Shown: positions 1 to 11,810 of the stretch, one piece after another
Numbering within the stretch: the first letter of the stretch is position 1
Layout: every line of letters begins with the position of its first letter
Assembly: GCA_907163375.1 (NCBI GenBank)
Contig: CAJQUW010005533.1
Coordinates: 1,389,001 to 1,453,000 of the forward strand
DNA: 64,000 nucleotides
Source of the DNA: Prostheceraeus crozeri
Lineage: Eukaryota; Platyhelminthes; Polycladida; Euryleptidae
Direction: 5' to 3'
Translations under genes and position numbers: made by a program
Notes under the pieces: generated by a model
Databases searched by the model: none
Seen by the model: only the letters and a program-made list of their open reading frames with translations
Told to the model about the DNA's origin: nothing

Positions 1-3000
1 GCCAGCTGGCGTTTTCTGTAAATTTGAAATAGAAAAATAGAAAATGAAATAGGAAAATAGAAAATGAAAAAAAGAAATATACATTTATTGAATTACTGTT
101 GCTTTGACAGCCATTTAAAAATTGACCATTAGCAATGTTTTACTTGTGAGGATTGTATTCATGCGAGCATGCACTTTCAAGGACTTCAACAAAAATCTGG
201 GAGGAGTAAGTGAATCATAATTTCGTAAACAATTTATCGAAGCAAATAACCTTCCAGACCCAATATGCACCAGTGTAAAGACTTAACAGAATAGGAGGTG
301 TGTAGAAAACTCAGAAAGATTTATGGCAATACAAAAATGAGAAAACTATGAAAAAGCCATGAAAACTATCTCACTTCTAATTCCAAATTAACTTAAAGAA
401 TTTGCTATCGGTACTTAAAGCGCTGAAACAAAACAGCATCGGAAGTAGAATTTAAGCTGTGAACTTACAGATAACAATTCGAGCCCTTTTATTAAGCCAA
501 GGGAATAATTGGCAATTCCTTTCGCTTGCAAATTCAATAAATGGACAACTCTCTGCAATAAAAAATGAGTAAGATTCACTTGATATGAATGAGTGCATAT
601 TCATTGTACAATTCAAATTGAAGATTCTCGACAATTCTATTTTTCGTTTGATAATGAGCAGTATTTAATTACTAAAAGGAACAGGCTATAAGTACAGTTT
701 CATAAACAGATTTGTCACAACATTACAGAATGCAGAATTTTAACACAAAGCAGAGGGTATGCATGTGGTGCACGGCAATTTCAAAGGCATTTTTCCGCAG
801 TCACAATTTCGCAGCATTTTGTCTTACTCTTAGCATCGCATTAATATGCATGTCAATGGTTATGATATAATTTCTGGAGTGACTGCACGAAGAAATGACA
901 CATATGAAATCAAACAACCCATTCGATGGAAAGTATACAATGCTGAGTTTCATGTTTTAACGAAATCACAAAAAGAATGAGATGATGTCTGATGTGTTAT
1001 ATGAAAGTACAATCTTCAGGTTTATTATGCAGTTTTCAAAAGATATTGAAAAAAACTGACTCAGTCCGAAGCGCCAAAAGATCGAAAGTCTGTGCACGAG
1101 AATAGACTGTTTGCAAGATATCCTCTTTAGTAAATGCAGCTGTCATATCATTCGATGGAAAACCCAATCTTCAAAATCATTTTGTAAATTTGTTGCAACC
1201 GTGTTCAGTCTGCATATCAAAATTATGGAAAAGCCTAATAAAGCTATAAGACTCATGACGTACGTGAACATTCCTTTTGGACGCCTGAATCATTGAATCG
1301 TTGTAGGCTGGATCGATCACAGGGGCTGTGTTGTTGATCTACAACGCAAACACATTTCATTCTACAGATTCATTTTGGTTGAGTACAACAGAAATGACAA
1401 GAATATTTGACAGTACAGAACATCAAACATAATAAAAAATGAATAGACGAAATGACGCAGAATCCAAACATCATGTGTAGACTTTCATCCCATGGGGCTG
1501 AGCCGGATTCCTATACTGCCGCAAGCATGAAATGCTTTTAGAAGTTACCGGAAATGAATCTCGGAAATGCTGTTTATCAATAAAATGAAGAATTCATATT
1601 AGCAGTAAGTCGGTGGGAGCTGCGTAGCACCAATAGATTTTAACACCAAATGCCTTTTCACTGGCTACTGCCATGGTATTTGGAACAATCGGCATGATTG
1701 GCAGACACATAGAGTAAGTATATTTAGGTAGAGTGGTAACTCAGCATTTATTAAATCCCCAATGTGTATACACTTTCGATTTCATAAAATGAACTTGACG
1801 CGAAACCCAGCACCACATGTAAGATATACGAATTTTTGCACTTTTGGAGAAATGTACACGAATTTGACTTATTATGACAGCAATACAGAAGAAAAAAATT
1901 ACAAATCCTCCATATCGTGAAAACCTTGAGAGGTAACATGGTTTATTAAATTAGCAATTCGATGGCTTACCATATATTGCTTTAAAGTTCATGCCTTACT
2001 ATGATAAGATTGTTTTCTTAAGCGTGATCATATCACAAACTACCTGCCACTGAAAGAGCAAAAGCATCATTATATAAAGATTATATATATTATTATTAGA
2101 TTATATATCATCATCATATTACAAAGAAAATGATCTTTAGAAGGTGTAAATTGGTCAACATCACTATTTAGCCTTGTGAATCATAAAATCATGCCGCTGA
2201 AAGTTGAATTGAAAACATGACATTTCAGCCAAGAAACTTTCAATAAAGATCTCAACTTTTCCTTGAAGACTTCCAGAGACGTGCATTATAATGCAGCTCA
2301 TGAAATTTCCTTGATCATCAGCTTAATTTCCGGTTAATTATGATGCTTGCTAGAAAATATTCATTCCTTTGATATCCAACTTGCTTCACACTACTTATAA
2401 AGAGGACGTTATCTCGGTAGTATATAAATACAGGAATAATTTGAAAAATTTTAGCTTTTTAAAAACTGCTCAAATAATTTTTTTGTACAGCAGGAAAGTA
2501 ATCTCCGCAAAAAACTGAATCTTTTGATATAAAAATTTTCACAGTATGCAGATACCTGTTTGAGTCGACACTACTTACATATACTTACTCTATGGGCATA
2601 CATTTAGTGATATCAAGTTCTATTCGTGGAGAACTATTGTTAGCAATAATTAAGCAACGATTCTGTCCGCATGAAGAGTTTTCATCCTAAGGTTTTTTTT
2701 GATTTTTACAGTTTCGTTCTTTATTGTGAGTAACACATTAAATGTTAATATAATATTCTTCTTATATTTTCTAATGGGTTTTCCCTGATAGACTTACACA
2801 TAATATTTTACTACGGAAAAATGGTTTGACGAAAGATTCCATGCCGAAAAAGCAACAATATCGCATATTCATAAGCCATTCCAGATTCAAATCCTAGATT
2901 CGCTAATAGTGCCATGCGTGATGCTGAACAGCTACTCGCAACTTATTGATTGTACAAGATTCTATCCATAAATAGCCACCCCATGTGCAGTAAGGAAATT

Positions 3001-3057
3001 GAGATTGATACAAAATTGATTCAAAATAATTAGTAATATGAAAATGCTCGTACTTAC
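1..3057. other. Intron of the alpha2/delta-like gene, no exon recognised
   Basis: This stretch lies 3' of the VWA exon of the minus-strand alpha2/delta-like gene. It should contain, or lead to, the remaining VWA exons, but I recognised no further coding piece in any frame. It is AT-rich. Around 2690-2790 a block resembles one at about 3890-3990: both carry TTTTTACAG-like then TTCTTTATTG then GAG(T/C)AACAC strings. The two blocks flank the VWA exon. Short AT microsatellite tracts lie near 2085-2115. Confidence 0.5.
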
Positions 3058-3208
3058 GTGAATAACATTGAACTCATCATTTTCGGTCAGTGTCAACAGA
3101 ATTTCAGTGATGGTTCTGTTTGCAATGATTACTCTCTTTCCAGTCATGCTACCACTTTTATCAACAATCAAAACGACAGATTTTGGGCAGGAAGAGGCCA
3201 TCAAATAC
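3058..3208 (-). CDS. Alpha2/delta-like calcium-channel subunit, VWA-domain exon
   Basis: This internal exon encodes the beginning of the von Willebrand factor A domain of a CACNA2D-type auxiliary subunit. That protein is extracellular and helps traffic voltage-gated calcium channels. The frame reads WYLMASSCPKSVVLIVDKSGSM and onward, with the W codon completed across the splice junction. The DKSGS residues fit the DxSxS part of the metal-ion-dependent adhesion site. The exon then continues through TLTENDEFNVIH, which resembles the family's LxDDDFVNVASF region. It has a TAG acceptor at 3209-3211 and a gtaagt-type donor at 3052-3057. It starts with one leftover base and ends on a full codon. 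The next exon is not visible to the left. The sequence is closer to CACNA2D than to CACHD1 as I recall them, but this was not tested. Confidence 0.85.
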
Positions 3209-4184
3209 CTAGATAAGAAATAATGAGTCAGAAAAAATGCAAAGAAGAAATGAGTCAATATGAAAGGATATATATGAAAGGAACTGTTATAAATTCCATA
3301 TGAACAGCCTTCGGTATCACTGCATATGTATATTGGTTTAATGGTTGGGTCATATTCGCATTTGAAATTCATAAGTTTAATTATTTTCTTCGATAATTCC
3401 ATAGAAATTGATTGCAATTCAACCATACTGTCAAACAGAAATTACATTAGCATAGGCCTGTGCGGGGGACAGTTTATCTGTCTTTAGTACTGCTTGGCTG
3501 GAATTGATTGCTTTTATTGTAAGTGATGAGAACTTGCTTCGTGCTTTGACAAGGCGAAAAGTGCATTGCAAACTGATTAAATGAAATCGAACTGATCAAA
3601 CTGACTAAATTAAATGCAGAAATCAATCTTGATAAAAAAACTTTAATTCTAAAGCTCATGCACAATCCAATCCTGATAGCATGTGAGTCTATGAATGTAT
3701 ATTTGCCAACATAAAGAAGAAATAAAGCAGTACATTATAAATTGCAGGCACTATTGATCAACTTTTAATGACTTACAAGTCATGGTCTTGACTCTTGATG
3801 CATCAGAAAAAACGAAGAGAGTCAATTAAACCAGAGCTTTTTAAAAGTGTAAGTAATTGAAGGGCACAAATGCACATTTCGTTTTAAATTGGAAAGTTGT
3901 TATTGAGACTTTTACAGCTTCCTTCTTTATTGGGAGCAACACCTAAAATTTTCACATCTTTTACACAGCTGCTGTGTTTTCTCCCTAATGCATATTTCAT
4001 CTCATGCGTGAGGATGTCATCTAAATACAATTAGCTCCATGAAACAGCATAGGGCATCCAATAAAATCCACGGGAAAAAAATTCAGAAACAGTGCCTTTG
4101 AAATTCAAATGCCTCGAAAACGCGATAAACACATGTAGGTAATTAATTAAATATGTAAGTACGTGATAGCAATGAAGAACTTAC
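3209..4184 (-). other. Intron between VWA_N and VWA exons
   Basis: This 976-bp intron is bounded by a gtaag donor (4180-4184) and a TAG acceptor (3209-3211), read on the minus strand. No coding or repeat family was recognised apart from the block near 3890-3990 that resembles 2690-2790. Confidence 0.75.
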
Positions 4185-4263
4185 CAATTTAATGACCTAC
4201 AGTCAAAGAAGTCAACAGGATACGACCCACCAAACTGATTGATTTGCACATACCATTTCACTC
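4185..4263 (-). CDS. Alpha2/delta-like subunit, exon joining VWA_N to VWA
   Basis: This 79-bp exon encodes VKWYVQINQFGGSYPVDFFD followed by CRSLN, with glycine and tryptophan codons split across the two junctions. The DFFDCRSLNW string aligns with the DLYDVRRRPW string just before VWA in vertebrate alpha2/delta proteins. The acceptor is a polypyrimidine tract ending in CAG at 4264-4266, and the donor is gtaag at 4180-4184. Phases agree with both neighbouring exons (two bases in, two bases out). The intron upstream of it carries the Penelope-like and Merlin-like insertions. Confidence 0.87.
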
Positions 4264-5060
4264 CTGGAAAAAACCAGCGATTAAGTTAAGTTTTGTTTGA
4301 ATCATTAAATACTCGCACAAATATTTCGAAACGAATTTACAATTGAATGACCAATCCAAAAAGAGTATGTGGACATGACCGATGGGATGAAAACACAGGG
4401 CTCCTTCTAATCGGATTTTCACGTCAGAAAAACAACATATACTAAAAAGATGTAACGCTTGATTGTTAGTTATTTGTTGCTAACAAATATCAAACATGCA
4501 TCATTGTACGAGTGTAGAGAACACTGTATGAAACCGACTCTCTAATGCGTATACAAGCAGACACGATAATCCTGCACGCGGGAAATATAAACAGTAGCAA
4601 TATGACAGAAGCTTCATTTTTCTTCAAGTGCTTTGAAAGCGAAAGCATTGTTCTTGTCAAATTCAGCTTTTCGCCTCGATTATCCGTTTCTCGTCCTTTT
4701 TCTGGCATTCTATGTGGATGTCTCAAATTGCTTCAATCGCTGTTCAGCACCGACCGGAAGCGAATTAAACGTAAAAACGCATTTTTTGTTGCTTCAACTT
4801 TGTTCGGACTTCAAACATGCGCAATAAGAGAGTTTTCATGCAAATTTTCGATCAAAACCCGGACTTTATTGAAGCGTTTCCAAGAGTTGCAACCAATTTC
4901 AATTCTGTTACTGACACTTTAAAAATCCCCTTTTTCCAGGTCTTCCCTGCTTCCTAATCGGGAACCTGTCTAATCAAAAGAGCTGCAGCCAATTGAGAGC
5001 GACTGACTTTCAATTGGCGGGATCACGTCCCCACCATCATACACCACTGGTCACAGCAAT
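4264..5060. other. Intron, nothing recognised before the Penelope insertion
   Basis: Intronic sequence between the 4185-4263 exon and the Penelope-like element. An open frame of about 125 codons on the plus strand (from 4545) has no recognisable domain, and I regard it as chance. Confidence 0.5.
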
Positions 5061-5359
5061 TTTAATCAAATGAACTGTAGTAAATAAAAACTTGCAATTT
5101 TCATCATGATCACGCTTGTTCTCTGGTGAAGATACAACAAGAAATGACAATCGAAATGATAAAGTCACAGAGACGTAAAATGATTAGAGCTAACATCAGT
5201 CATCGATTCTCTGATGAAATAGCTAAATGAATATACATGTAAAAGGTCAATAAACTGTACATCACTAATAAAATCGCGCAGTAGTAACAAAATTTACATT
5301 AATTTATAAAGAGAAGTTGATAAACTGAAAGAAGTAAGTGCACATGAATGTCTATGAAT

Positions 5360-7374
5360 TAACATAGTCTTAGAATGAATAATCTTTCTTTTTGAATGCA
5401 CAAATTTGGGTTGAGCTTTCGGATTGAAACGCTTTCTGTAATGGCGAGTTGCAAAGGGCATCTAGGATTCTTAAATACACTGAATCCCTGCTTTTCTTGT
5501 TGTAGCATGTGGTCTTTTTGATCACATTCTGTTAGGTGCCTTGTGATTGCAGACTGAGGTGGGAGTTTTGATTTGGGTCTTACGTTGACGTACATGTATA
5601 CAGCCATTTGGGTAAATGCTCCTTCTGGCGAGTAGTCAAACATCTCTCACTCTTCCCAATGTATCTTTTCTCCACAAGAACAGTCGTATTTGTATATAAT
5701 CATAGGTTTTTGGGTGGGTGGGATGATGTACTTGACAGACTTAGGAGCTAAAATTCGTGTCCGGAAAATTGGAATGGCATTGAGATGACAGTATTTGCTT
5801 TGGATGTCTTCACGAACCTTTCTCGCAATTGTTTCACTGATTTTAGCATAATATTGGATTTCATAGAAGAATTTCTTCTTTTCGGCTGAAATAGGTTTTT
5901 CTGGTATGGGTTTACTATGCCTCTCAATATACTAGGGTGGATAGCCATTGCGGATCAGATGTTGCGGATGAATGAAATCTCTTTCAGGTAATGTCGCGGT
6001 GAACACAGTAGTCTCGCACGGTGGAACAGAGTTCTGACTAGATTGCGTTTATAGATTTTTGGAGAAAAGGATTGAAAATTATTATACAATCCAGTGAAGG
6101 AGTCTTTACGATAAATTGATGTCGATATTGAACCATCGCCTTCTCGATGAAGTTGGATATCGAGGAAATGTTGGGCATATTCTTTTGTGAATATAATGTC
6201 TTTGTGCTGTTCATTGAATTTTCGGAATAAGGATTCACTTTCTTCTTCACTTTTCAAAACCAGGAAGGTATCGTCGACATACCGTCCATAGAATTTCAAC
6301 GGTATTAATTGTTCGCGAAGATGTCTTTCAATGGCACCCATGAAAATTTCGCTGAATGATCCACTCAAAGGAGATCCCATCGCTAGCCCATCCAGCTGAA
6401 GGTAGGTGAAATTGTTGAAGGAGAAGCGGACGTCGGAAGACAAGGCAGTGAGGAGAAGTTTGCAATTATCCTCACTAAGTGTTCGCTCGTGAAGCTTTGG
6501 TGGGGCTCTATCACTGTTGCAGAGTTCTGAGCAGATAATATCAATTGTAAGCTTTTGACGTCGAAGGATACGAAAATGTCACTTTCATTCACTTGAACGT
6601 TTGAAATTTCTTTCTGAAAGGCGAATGAATCTTTGACTGAAAATTCATTGAAATTCATCACTAATGGCTTCAGCAATTGAGAGTCAATGTACTTTGATAT
6701 TCGATGATAGCTAGAAGATACCATTGAGAGCACGGGACGTAGTGGTATGCCTTCATTGTGTACTTTTCCAAGACCATATAGTCGTGGAATGGTGCAAGCA
6801 CTGGGAACGAGGTCTGCAGCTTCTGGTGGAAGTTGTTTTTCTTTGATGAGCTTCATCAAAACGTCATTCACTTTCTTCTGGGAGGTTTGATCGTTCCATT
6901 CCTTGGTTTCACGCACTTTTGAAAATTTGACCTTGTCGTTGAGAATACATTCCATTCTTCGGACATATTAAGCTTTCGTCATAATGACAGTGCCGTTGCC
7001 TTTGTCTGGGCGCATCAATAGTAGTCCATTGTTTCGCAATGACTTTATAACTTCCGATTTTCTGTTTGCATCGTCGTCGGCATTCTCGAACTTGGTAGTT
7101 GACAGTTCGTGAGCATACTTTCGTAAAGATGCCTCAACTTCCGAACGGTCATTCTCGGAGGTAATATTCTATTGGGATAAACGATGGGCTGTTAATTCCA
7201 TATCGCTTCGATTGTGCCTTTATTGATTCGTACTTTGGCAGATACCATACGTTTGCGAATTGCTTCTGGGATGATTAAATGACTGAGACACTTTCGAAGA
7301 AACCACAATCTTTCTTCATGATACGCGATCTTTCCTGTAAGTTTGCATATATGGTCCATAATGTCCACAAACAT
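5360..7374 (-). pseudogene. Penelope-like reverse transcriptase / GIY-YIG reading frame (interrupted)
   Basis: Across three minus-strand frames the region carries the ordered landmarks of a Penelope-type polyprotein. First is an N-terminal piece (FLRKCLSHLIIPEAIRKRM), then RPDKGNG, PRLYGLGKVHNEGIPLRPVL and FVSFDVKSL. The reverse-transcriptase GLAMGSPLSG box and the catalytic YVDD box follow. The 3' part has a CSCG then YIGK-type string followed by SAITRHLTEC, matching the GIY-YIG-like endonuclease region typical of the group. The frame is broken in several places, so this copy is probably not functional. Total length fits a near-complete Penelope-like ORF. No capsid or LTR-type protease is present. 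Confidence 0.8.
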
Positions 7375-7439
7375 GCCGAGAATAGCACCTTCTCCAATTT
7401 AGTAAATAACTTGGTGGTTGGTGCAATTTTGAAAATAGA

Positions 7440-7773
7440 CTGTAGTAAATAAAAACTTGCAATTTTCATCATGATCACGCTTGTTCTCTGGTGAAGATAC
7501 AACAAGAAATGACAATCGAAATGATAAAGTCACAGAGACGTAAAATGATTAGAGCTAACATCAGTCATCGATTCTCTGATGAAATAGCTAAATGAATATA
7601 CATGTAAAAGGTCAATAAACTGTACATCACTAATAAAATCGCGCAGTAGTAACAAAATTTACATTAATTTATAAAGAGAAGTTGATAAACTGAAAGAAGT
7701 AAGTGCACATGAATGTCTATGAATTAACATAGTCTTAGAATGAATAATCTTTCTTTTTGAATGCACAAATTTG
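7440..7773 (-). repeat. Penelope terminal segment, second direct copy (pseudo-LTR)
   Basis: This is a direct repeat of 5075-5408, placed 5' of the long copy. It begins CTGTAGTAAATAAAAACTTG and ends at ATGCACAAATTTG. Such 5' duplicates of the 3' end are the pseudo-LTRs described for Penelope-like elements. The neighbouring 7401-7438 segment, rich in GGTGGTTGGTGC, reappears inverted at 8624-8660. Confidence 0.8.
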
Positions 7774-8656
7774 AGAGGCATAGTAAACCCATACCAGAAA
7801 AACCTATTTCAGCCGAAAAGAAGAAATTCTTCTATGAAATCCAATATTATGCTAAAATCAGTGAAACAATTGCGAGAAAGGTTCGTGAAGACATCCAAAG
7901 CAAATACTGTCATCTCAATGCCATTCCAATTTTCCGGACACGAATTTTAGCTCCTAAGTCTGTCAAGTACATCATCCCACCCACCCAAAAACCTATGATT
8001 ATATACAAATACGACTGTTCTTGTGGAGAAAAGATACATTGGGAAGAGTGAGAGATGTTTGACTACTCGCCAGAAGGAGCATTTACCCAAATGGCTGTAT
8101 ACATGTACGTCAACGTAAGACCCAAATCAAAACTCCCACCTCAGTCTGCAATCACAAGGCACCTAACAGAATGTGATCAAAAAGACCACATGCTACAACA
8201 AGAAAAGCAGGGATTCAGTGTATTTAAGAATCCTAGATGCCCTTTGCAACTCGCCATTACAGAAAGCGTTTCAATCCGAAAGCTCAACCCAAATTTGTGC
8301 ATTCAAAAAGAAAGATTATTCATTCTAAGACTATGTTAATTCATAGACATTCATGTGCACTTACTTCTTTCAGTTTATCAACTTCTCTTTATAAATTAAT
8401 GTAAATTTTGTTACTACTGCGCGATTTTATTAGTGATGTACAGTTTATTGACCTTTTACATGTATATTCATTTAGCTATTTCATCAGAGAATCGATGACT
8501 GATGTTAGCTCTAATCATTTTACGTCTCTGTGACTTTATCATTTCGATTGTCATTTCTTGTTGTATCTTCACCAGAGAACAAGCGTGATCATGATGAAAA
8601 TTGCAAGTTTTTATTTACTACAGCCTATTTTCAAAATTGCACCAACCACCAAGTTA
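7773..8656 (+). mobile_element. Inverted 5'-truncated Penelope copy
   Basis: This plus-strand copy of the element's 3' end is the reverse complement of 5075-5924 plus a short tail. It starts abruptly at GAGAGGCATAGTAAACCC and includes the terminal coding part (to a stop at about 8337-8339) and the untranslated tail. Together with 7440-7773 it forms a long palindrome around the junction near 7773. It ends at the right-hand target duplication. Confidence 0.8.
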
Positions 8657-8717
8657 TTTAATCAAATGAATAAACAATTGTCACAAAACAAACAATTGTG
8701 AGTGACATTATGAAGAC

Positions 8718-10351
8718 GGTTTCACCCCACTCAGCGGAAACCCACAAAGCGGAAAGTTTCGTTCAATGTCCCGTATCGTTCACCCATCATGTTAACATAT
8801 GCAAATAAGGTAGCCTATATTTTCTACACAGTATTTAATGTTTTGATTAATAGAGTTTAGTTTGATTAAAAATCCAGTGTTTCAGTGTTTCAGGCATTCA
8901 TTGATGTGTCAGTTAAAGGATAATAAGTAAAGCAACCCAGATATTACTTGAAGAATACAAATTTGTGACTTAATTGACCATAAATCTATTACCTTATAAT
9001 ACGTAATGAAAATGAATGTATCATGTTCCATCCACAGACTTTATATCTAAGTTTCCATCTCGTAGCTGTTCTCATCACTTTGTGGAATGTGATAAAACAA
9101 CAATGTATGTTTCAAAATTGTCACTCAAAAAAGCAACATTTTCTCAGCAATTCTCTTAGAGAGTGATACAGAAGCAGATGCTGACTTACCTTGTCTCATT
9201 TTTGCACATGATACATGTTAAGACATTTGAGGATTATTAAAAAGCACAAATGATTTTCATAGAACAGTTGTCTAGAAGATGTGCAACACAGTTAACAGGA
9301 AACAAGTTGAGTAGAGTAATTTTTAAGCATTACCTGCAACAATCGCGTAGGGTGAGGCGTCGGATAAAGGACAAAGCATTTCCGTTGACTTGATGCTAGG
9401 CAATTTACGAAAGAAATGAATCTATCAATTTATGAAAATCAAATGAAGAAATCAATTTATGAAAGAAATATTATTTACAAACAGAAGGTGATGTTTCCTA
9501 GAAAGTATCTTCGATTCAAAAAATATCACTTTATAATGCTTTTATTAACTTTTATAATTTTACCGTACTTTATAATACTTTATTGGGTTACCCTAATAAC
9601 GAGTTCCTGCATTGTTCAGCATGACATCATATTTGCAGACACGATCAAAAGCGTTGACACGATGAGTCATTTGAAGCAATTTCAAGGAAAGGATCATCAT
9701 CATTTGCCGATTGCCGCGTCTGTAATTGGTCAATTTATTTATGAAGTATTGACAAGATTTTGTGATACACACATATAAGATAAATGATTTTTGACTTCTC
9801 TCATCTTGAATTTTGATCTAACAGAGAACGCAGCTAACTGCATAATGTCAGCAAAACTTTGAACATGTTCGGAACTCCCGAAAACGTGGTGGATACGGCA
9901 TCCTCTGTTTCCGAGACTTTCCGCTGAAAAGGTTTCCGGTAAATAGGTTTTCCGCTAAATGGGCTCCCGGTGAGAGGGTTTCTAGCAGCTGGTTTCCGCG
10001 GAGTGTGTTACCGCTGAATGGGCATCCAGTAAGCGGGTTTCCGCTGAGTGGGCTTTCCGGTAAGTGGGTTTCCGCTAAATGGGCTTCCACTAAGTAGGTT
10101 TTCCGCTGAGTTTGTTTCCAGCAGGTGGGTTACCGCTGAATGGACATCCGCTGAGACTGTTTCTAGCAAGTGGGTTTCCGCTAAATGGGCTTTCGGTAAG
10201 TGGGTTTCGGCTGAGTGGTTTTTCCGGTAAGTGTGTTTCCGCGGAGTGGTTTTTCCGGCAAGTGTGTTTCCGCGGAGTGGGTTTTCCGGTAAGTGGGCTT
10301 CCGCGGAGTGATTTTCCACTGAGTGGGTTTTCCGGTAAGTGGGATGACACC
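8718..10351. mobile_element. Non-autonomous DNA transposon, Merlin-like candidate
   Basis: A 1634-bp unit is bounded by a perfect 8-bp duplication ATGAAGAC (8710-8717 and 10352-10359). Its ends are inverted: left GGTTTCACCCCACTCAGCGG, right (reverse complement) GGTGTCATCCCACTTACCGG. Ends starting GG together with 8-9 bp duplications are typical of Merlin elements, but no transposase is visible, so the superfamily is inferred. The right subterminal region is a long minisatellite (9915-10345) made from the same CCACT-AGCGGAAA motif that occurs about twice just inside the left end. A 120-codon open frame (9416-9778) has no known domain. Confidence 0.65.
9915..10345. repeat. Minisatellite, about 20-bp units
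   Basis: About twenty degenerate copies of a 20-21 bp unit alternate between GTTTCCGCTGAGTGG-like and GTTTTCCGGTAAGTGG-like forms. The unit matches the terminal repeat of the surrounding transposon, so the array is probably an expanded subterminal region rather than an independent satellite. The repetition produces open frames on both strands that read as low-complexity peptides and are not genes. Confidence 0.85.
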
Positions 10352-10759
10352 ATGAAGACCATTGACAGGGAATCGATGTCCACCAAAGCACCTGAAGCCA
10401 TATCGCAAATGCAATCAGCAGCACATGAAATGACACAGCAGAATTACTGATATCATTCTTACCGAACACACCTGAAGACATGATTTTTTTCTTTTCTAGG
10501 AAACAAACCCTTATTCCTGTCAGATCAGCAATTTTACAAGGGCTATTTGAATTCTGAAAAAGGCGCTATGATCGTTGTTGCATCATCTATGTAATTGTAT
10601 GAATGGTAAAATTTGCATGGCAAAAGCCTCTTCATGTGAGTAGATATTAACATAGTAACACTTTCACTTTCATCTATCGATATCCATCAGTCAGAAGGGT
10701 ATTATGAAGAAGATTATTATATTTTGATGAATACCAGTTCCTATCTTCAATTTCTTTAC

Positions 10760-10891
10760 CTGGATATATTTTCAACAATCCTTCAGAGCTCCCAAAGTAT
10801 TGCCACTTTAGAGATGCGTCATTTTTCTTATTATCAACAAAGTCCTTGTCTAATTTTTTCGTCCAATTTGCAACCATTAGAATTGCTTTCG
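10760..10891 (-). CDS. Alpha2/delta-like subunit, VWA_N exon
   Basis: This 132-bp exon encodes [17 protein letters not shown], then [20 protein letters not shown]. The NWT-xxLD, then DxSLxWQxFGSxxGxxxxYP pattern is characteristic of the VWA_N domain of alpha2/delta subunits. NWT is also an N-glycosylation sequon. It has a TTTCAG acceptor at 10892-10897 and a gtaaag donor at 10754-10759. A serine codon is completed from the upstream exon (YDG-S-KAIL) and a glycine codon is shared with the downstream exon (YP-G-VKW), so phases agree on both sides. Confidence 0.9.
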
Positions 10892-11810
10892 CTGAAATTC
10901 AAACATGCAATTATCAGCAAGTTCTGATGGTGTTACATGCTTCATGATATTAACAAAAATTTTTCATGAATCATGATGGCAAAATGTGATTAGTTATGAG
11001 TTGAAAAGTGCATGTTTCATGATGTGAAAGGAGACAACAAAAAGTCATTGACAATCGCAAAAAACCTGGGTATCAGAAACACAGGCTGTCAAAAATTAAT
11101 TGATTGCTGTAGAATTATAGCTCTTATACAGTGGAATCTGTCTATAACGTACCCTGCTTATAACGAACTTTTCTCTATTACGTACTAGCTGATTGGTCCC
11201 GAAAATGTCTCCTATCTTCTCATAGTAAATTTCTCTTTCTATAACGAACTCCTCTATAACGTACTTTTCACTATAACGTACTCAATTTTCGGTCCCTAGA
11301 GGAATTTGTCTTTATATATTACGAACTTCAGCCAAAGTGGGACCCTACAATACAGCCTGATCCAGACCAAACGACTACAGCCTTGCAAGACACATCTGTT
11401 ACTACACAGTTTCAACCCAGAGATAATGCTTTTTCCCATTTATTCTTCTTCAAATTCATGGTGCTACAATTGAATCCCCACATCCATTATGTGTGTTCAA
11501 GATGCAATCGTGCGGATCCCGTGTCAAGAAATCAACTCTCAATGATCCCTGCTGTGTGTCACAACAACTTGTGTTTTACGAACTTTAAATTTCCATGTTG
11601 TATTTAGCTCTACTGTATTATTAAAATTTCTGAGACACCGAGACACTTTCTTAACATGTGCGTAGGAGTGCTCTGATTGGTCAACTGTGATTGGCTGTAC
11701 TATTTCTATATAATCATTCACTCCACCTGTTTCGGTGTCTCTTGCTGTATCTCGTGAAGTCACGATCAGCTTACTTGCCAGACTAAGAAATCGCATATTT
11801 TGACTTAACA

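Larger units (their letters stand above)
5075..8656 (-). mobile_element. Penelope-like element, composite with head-to-head partial copies
   Basis: One long minus-strand copy carries reverse transcriptase and a GIY-YIG-like 3' region. A second, 5'-truncated copy in the opposite orientation (7773-8656) is joined to it through an extra copy of the 3' terminal segment (7440-7773). Bases 5075-5408 are repeated directly at 7440-7773, and 5075-5924 is repeated inverted at 7773-8623 with almost no differences by eye. The whole unit is flanked by TTTAATCAAATGAA at 5061-5074 and 8657-8670. That fits the variable-length target duplications and the pseudo-LTR arrangements known for Penelope-like retroelements. 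The near-identity of the copies suggests a young insertion. It sits inside the alpha2/delta intron and runs in the gene's direction for its long copy. Confidence 0.85.

Noticed and set aside
4545-4922. 125-codon plus-strand open frame
   Set aside because: No recognisable domain and located in an intron next to a transposon. Likely chance.
5195-5240. CTGATGA box in the Penelope terminal segment as a hammerhead ribozyme
   Set aside because: No GAAA box with a matching stem follows at the right distance on either strand.
9416-9778. 120-codon open frame with a hydrophobic stretch
   Set aside because: No domain, lies in a non-autonomous element, and the N-terminus is a local near-repeat (SIYENQMKKSIYERN).
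9848-10481. Several long overlapping open frames on both strands with proline/glycine/tryptophan-rich peptides
   Set aside because: They are translations of the 20-bp minisatellite in different frames, not genes.
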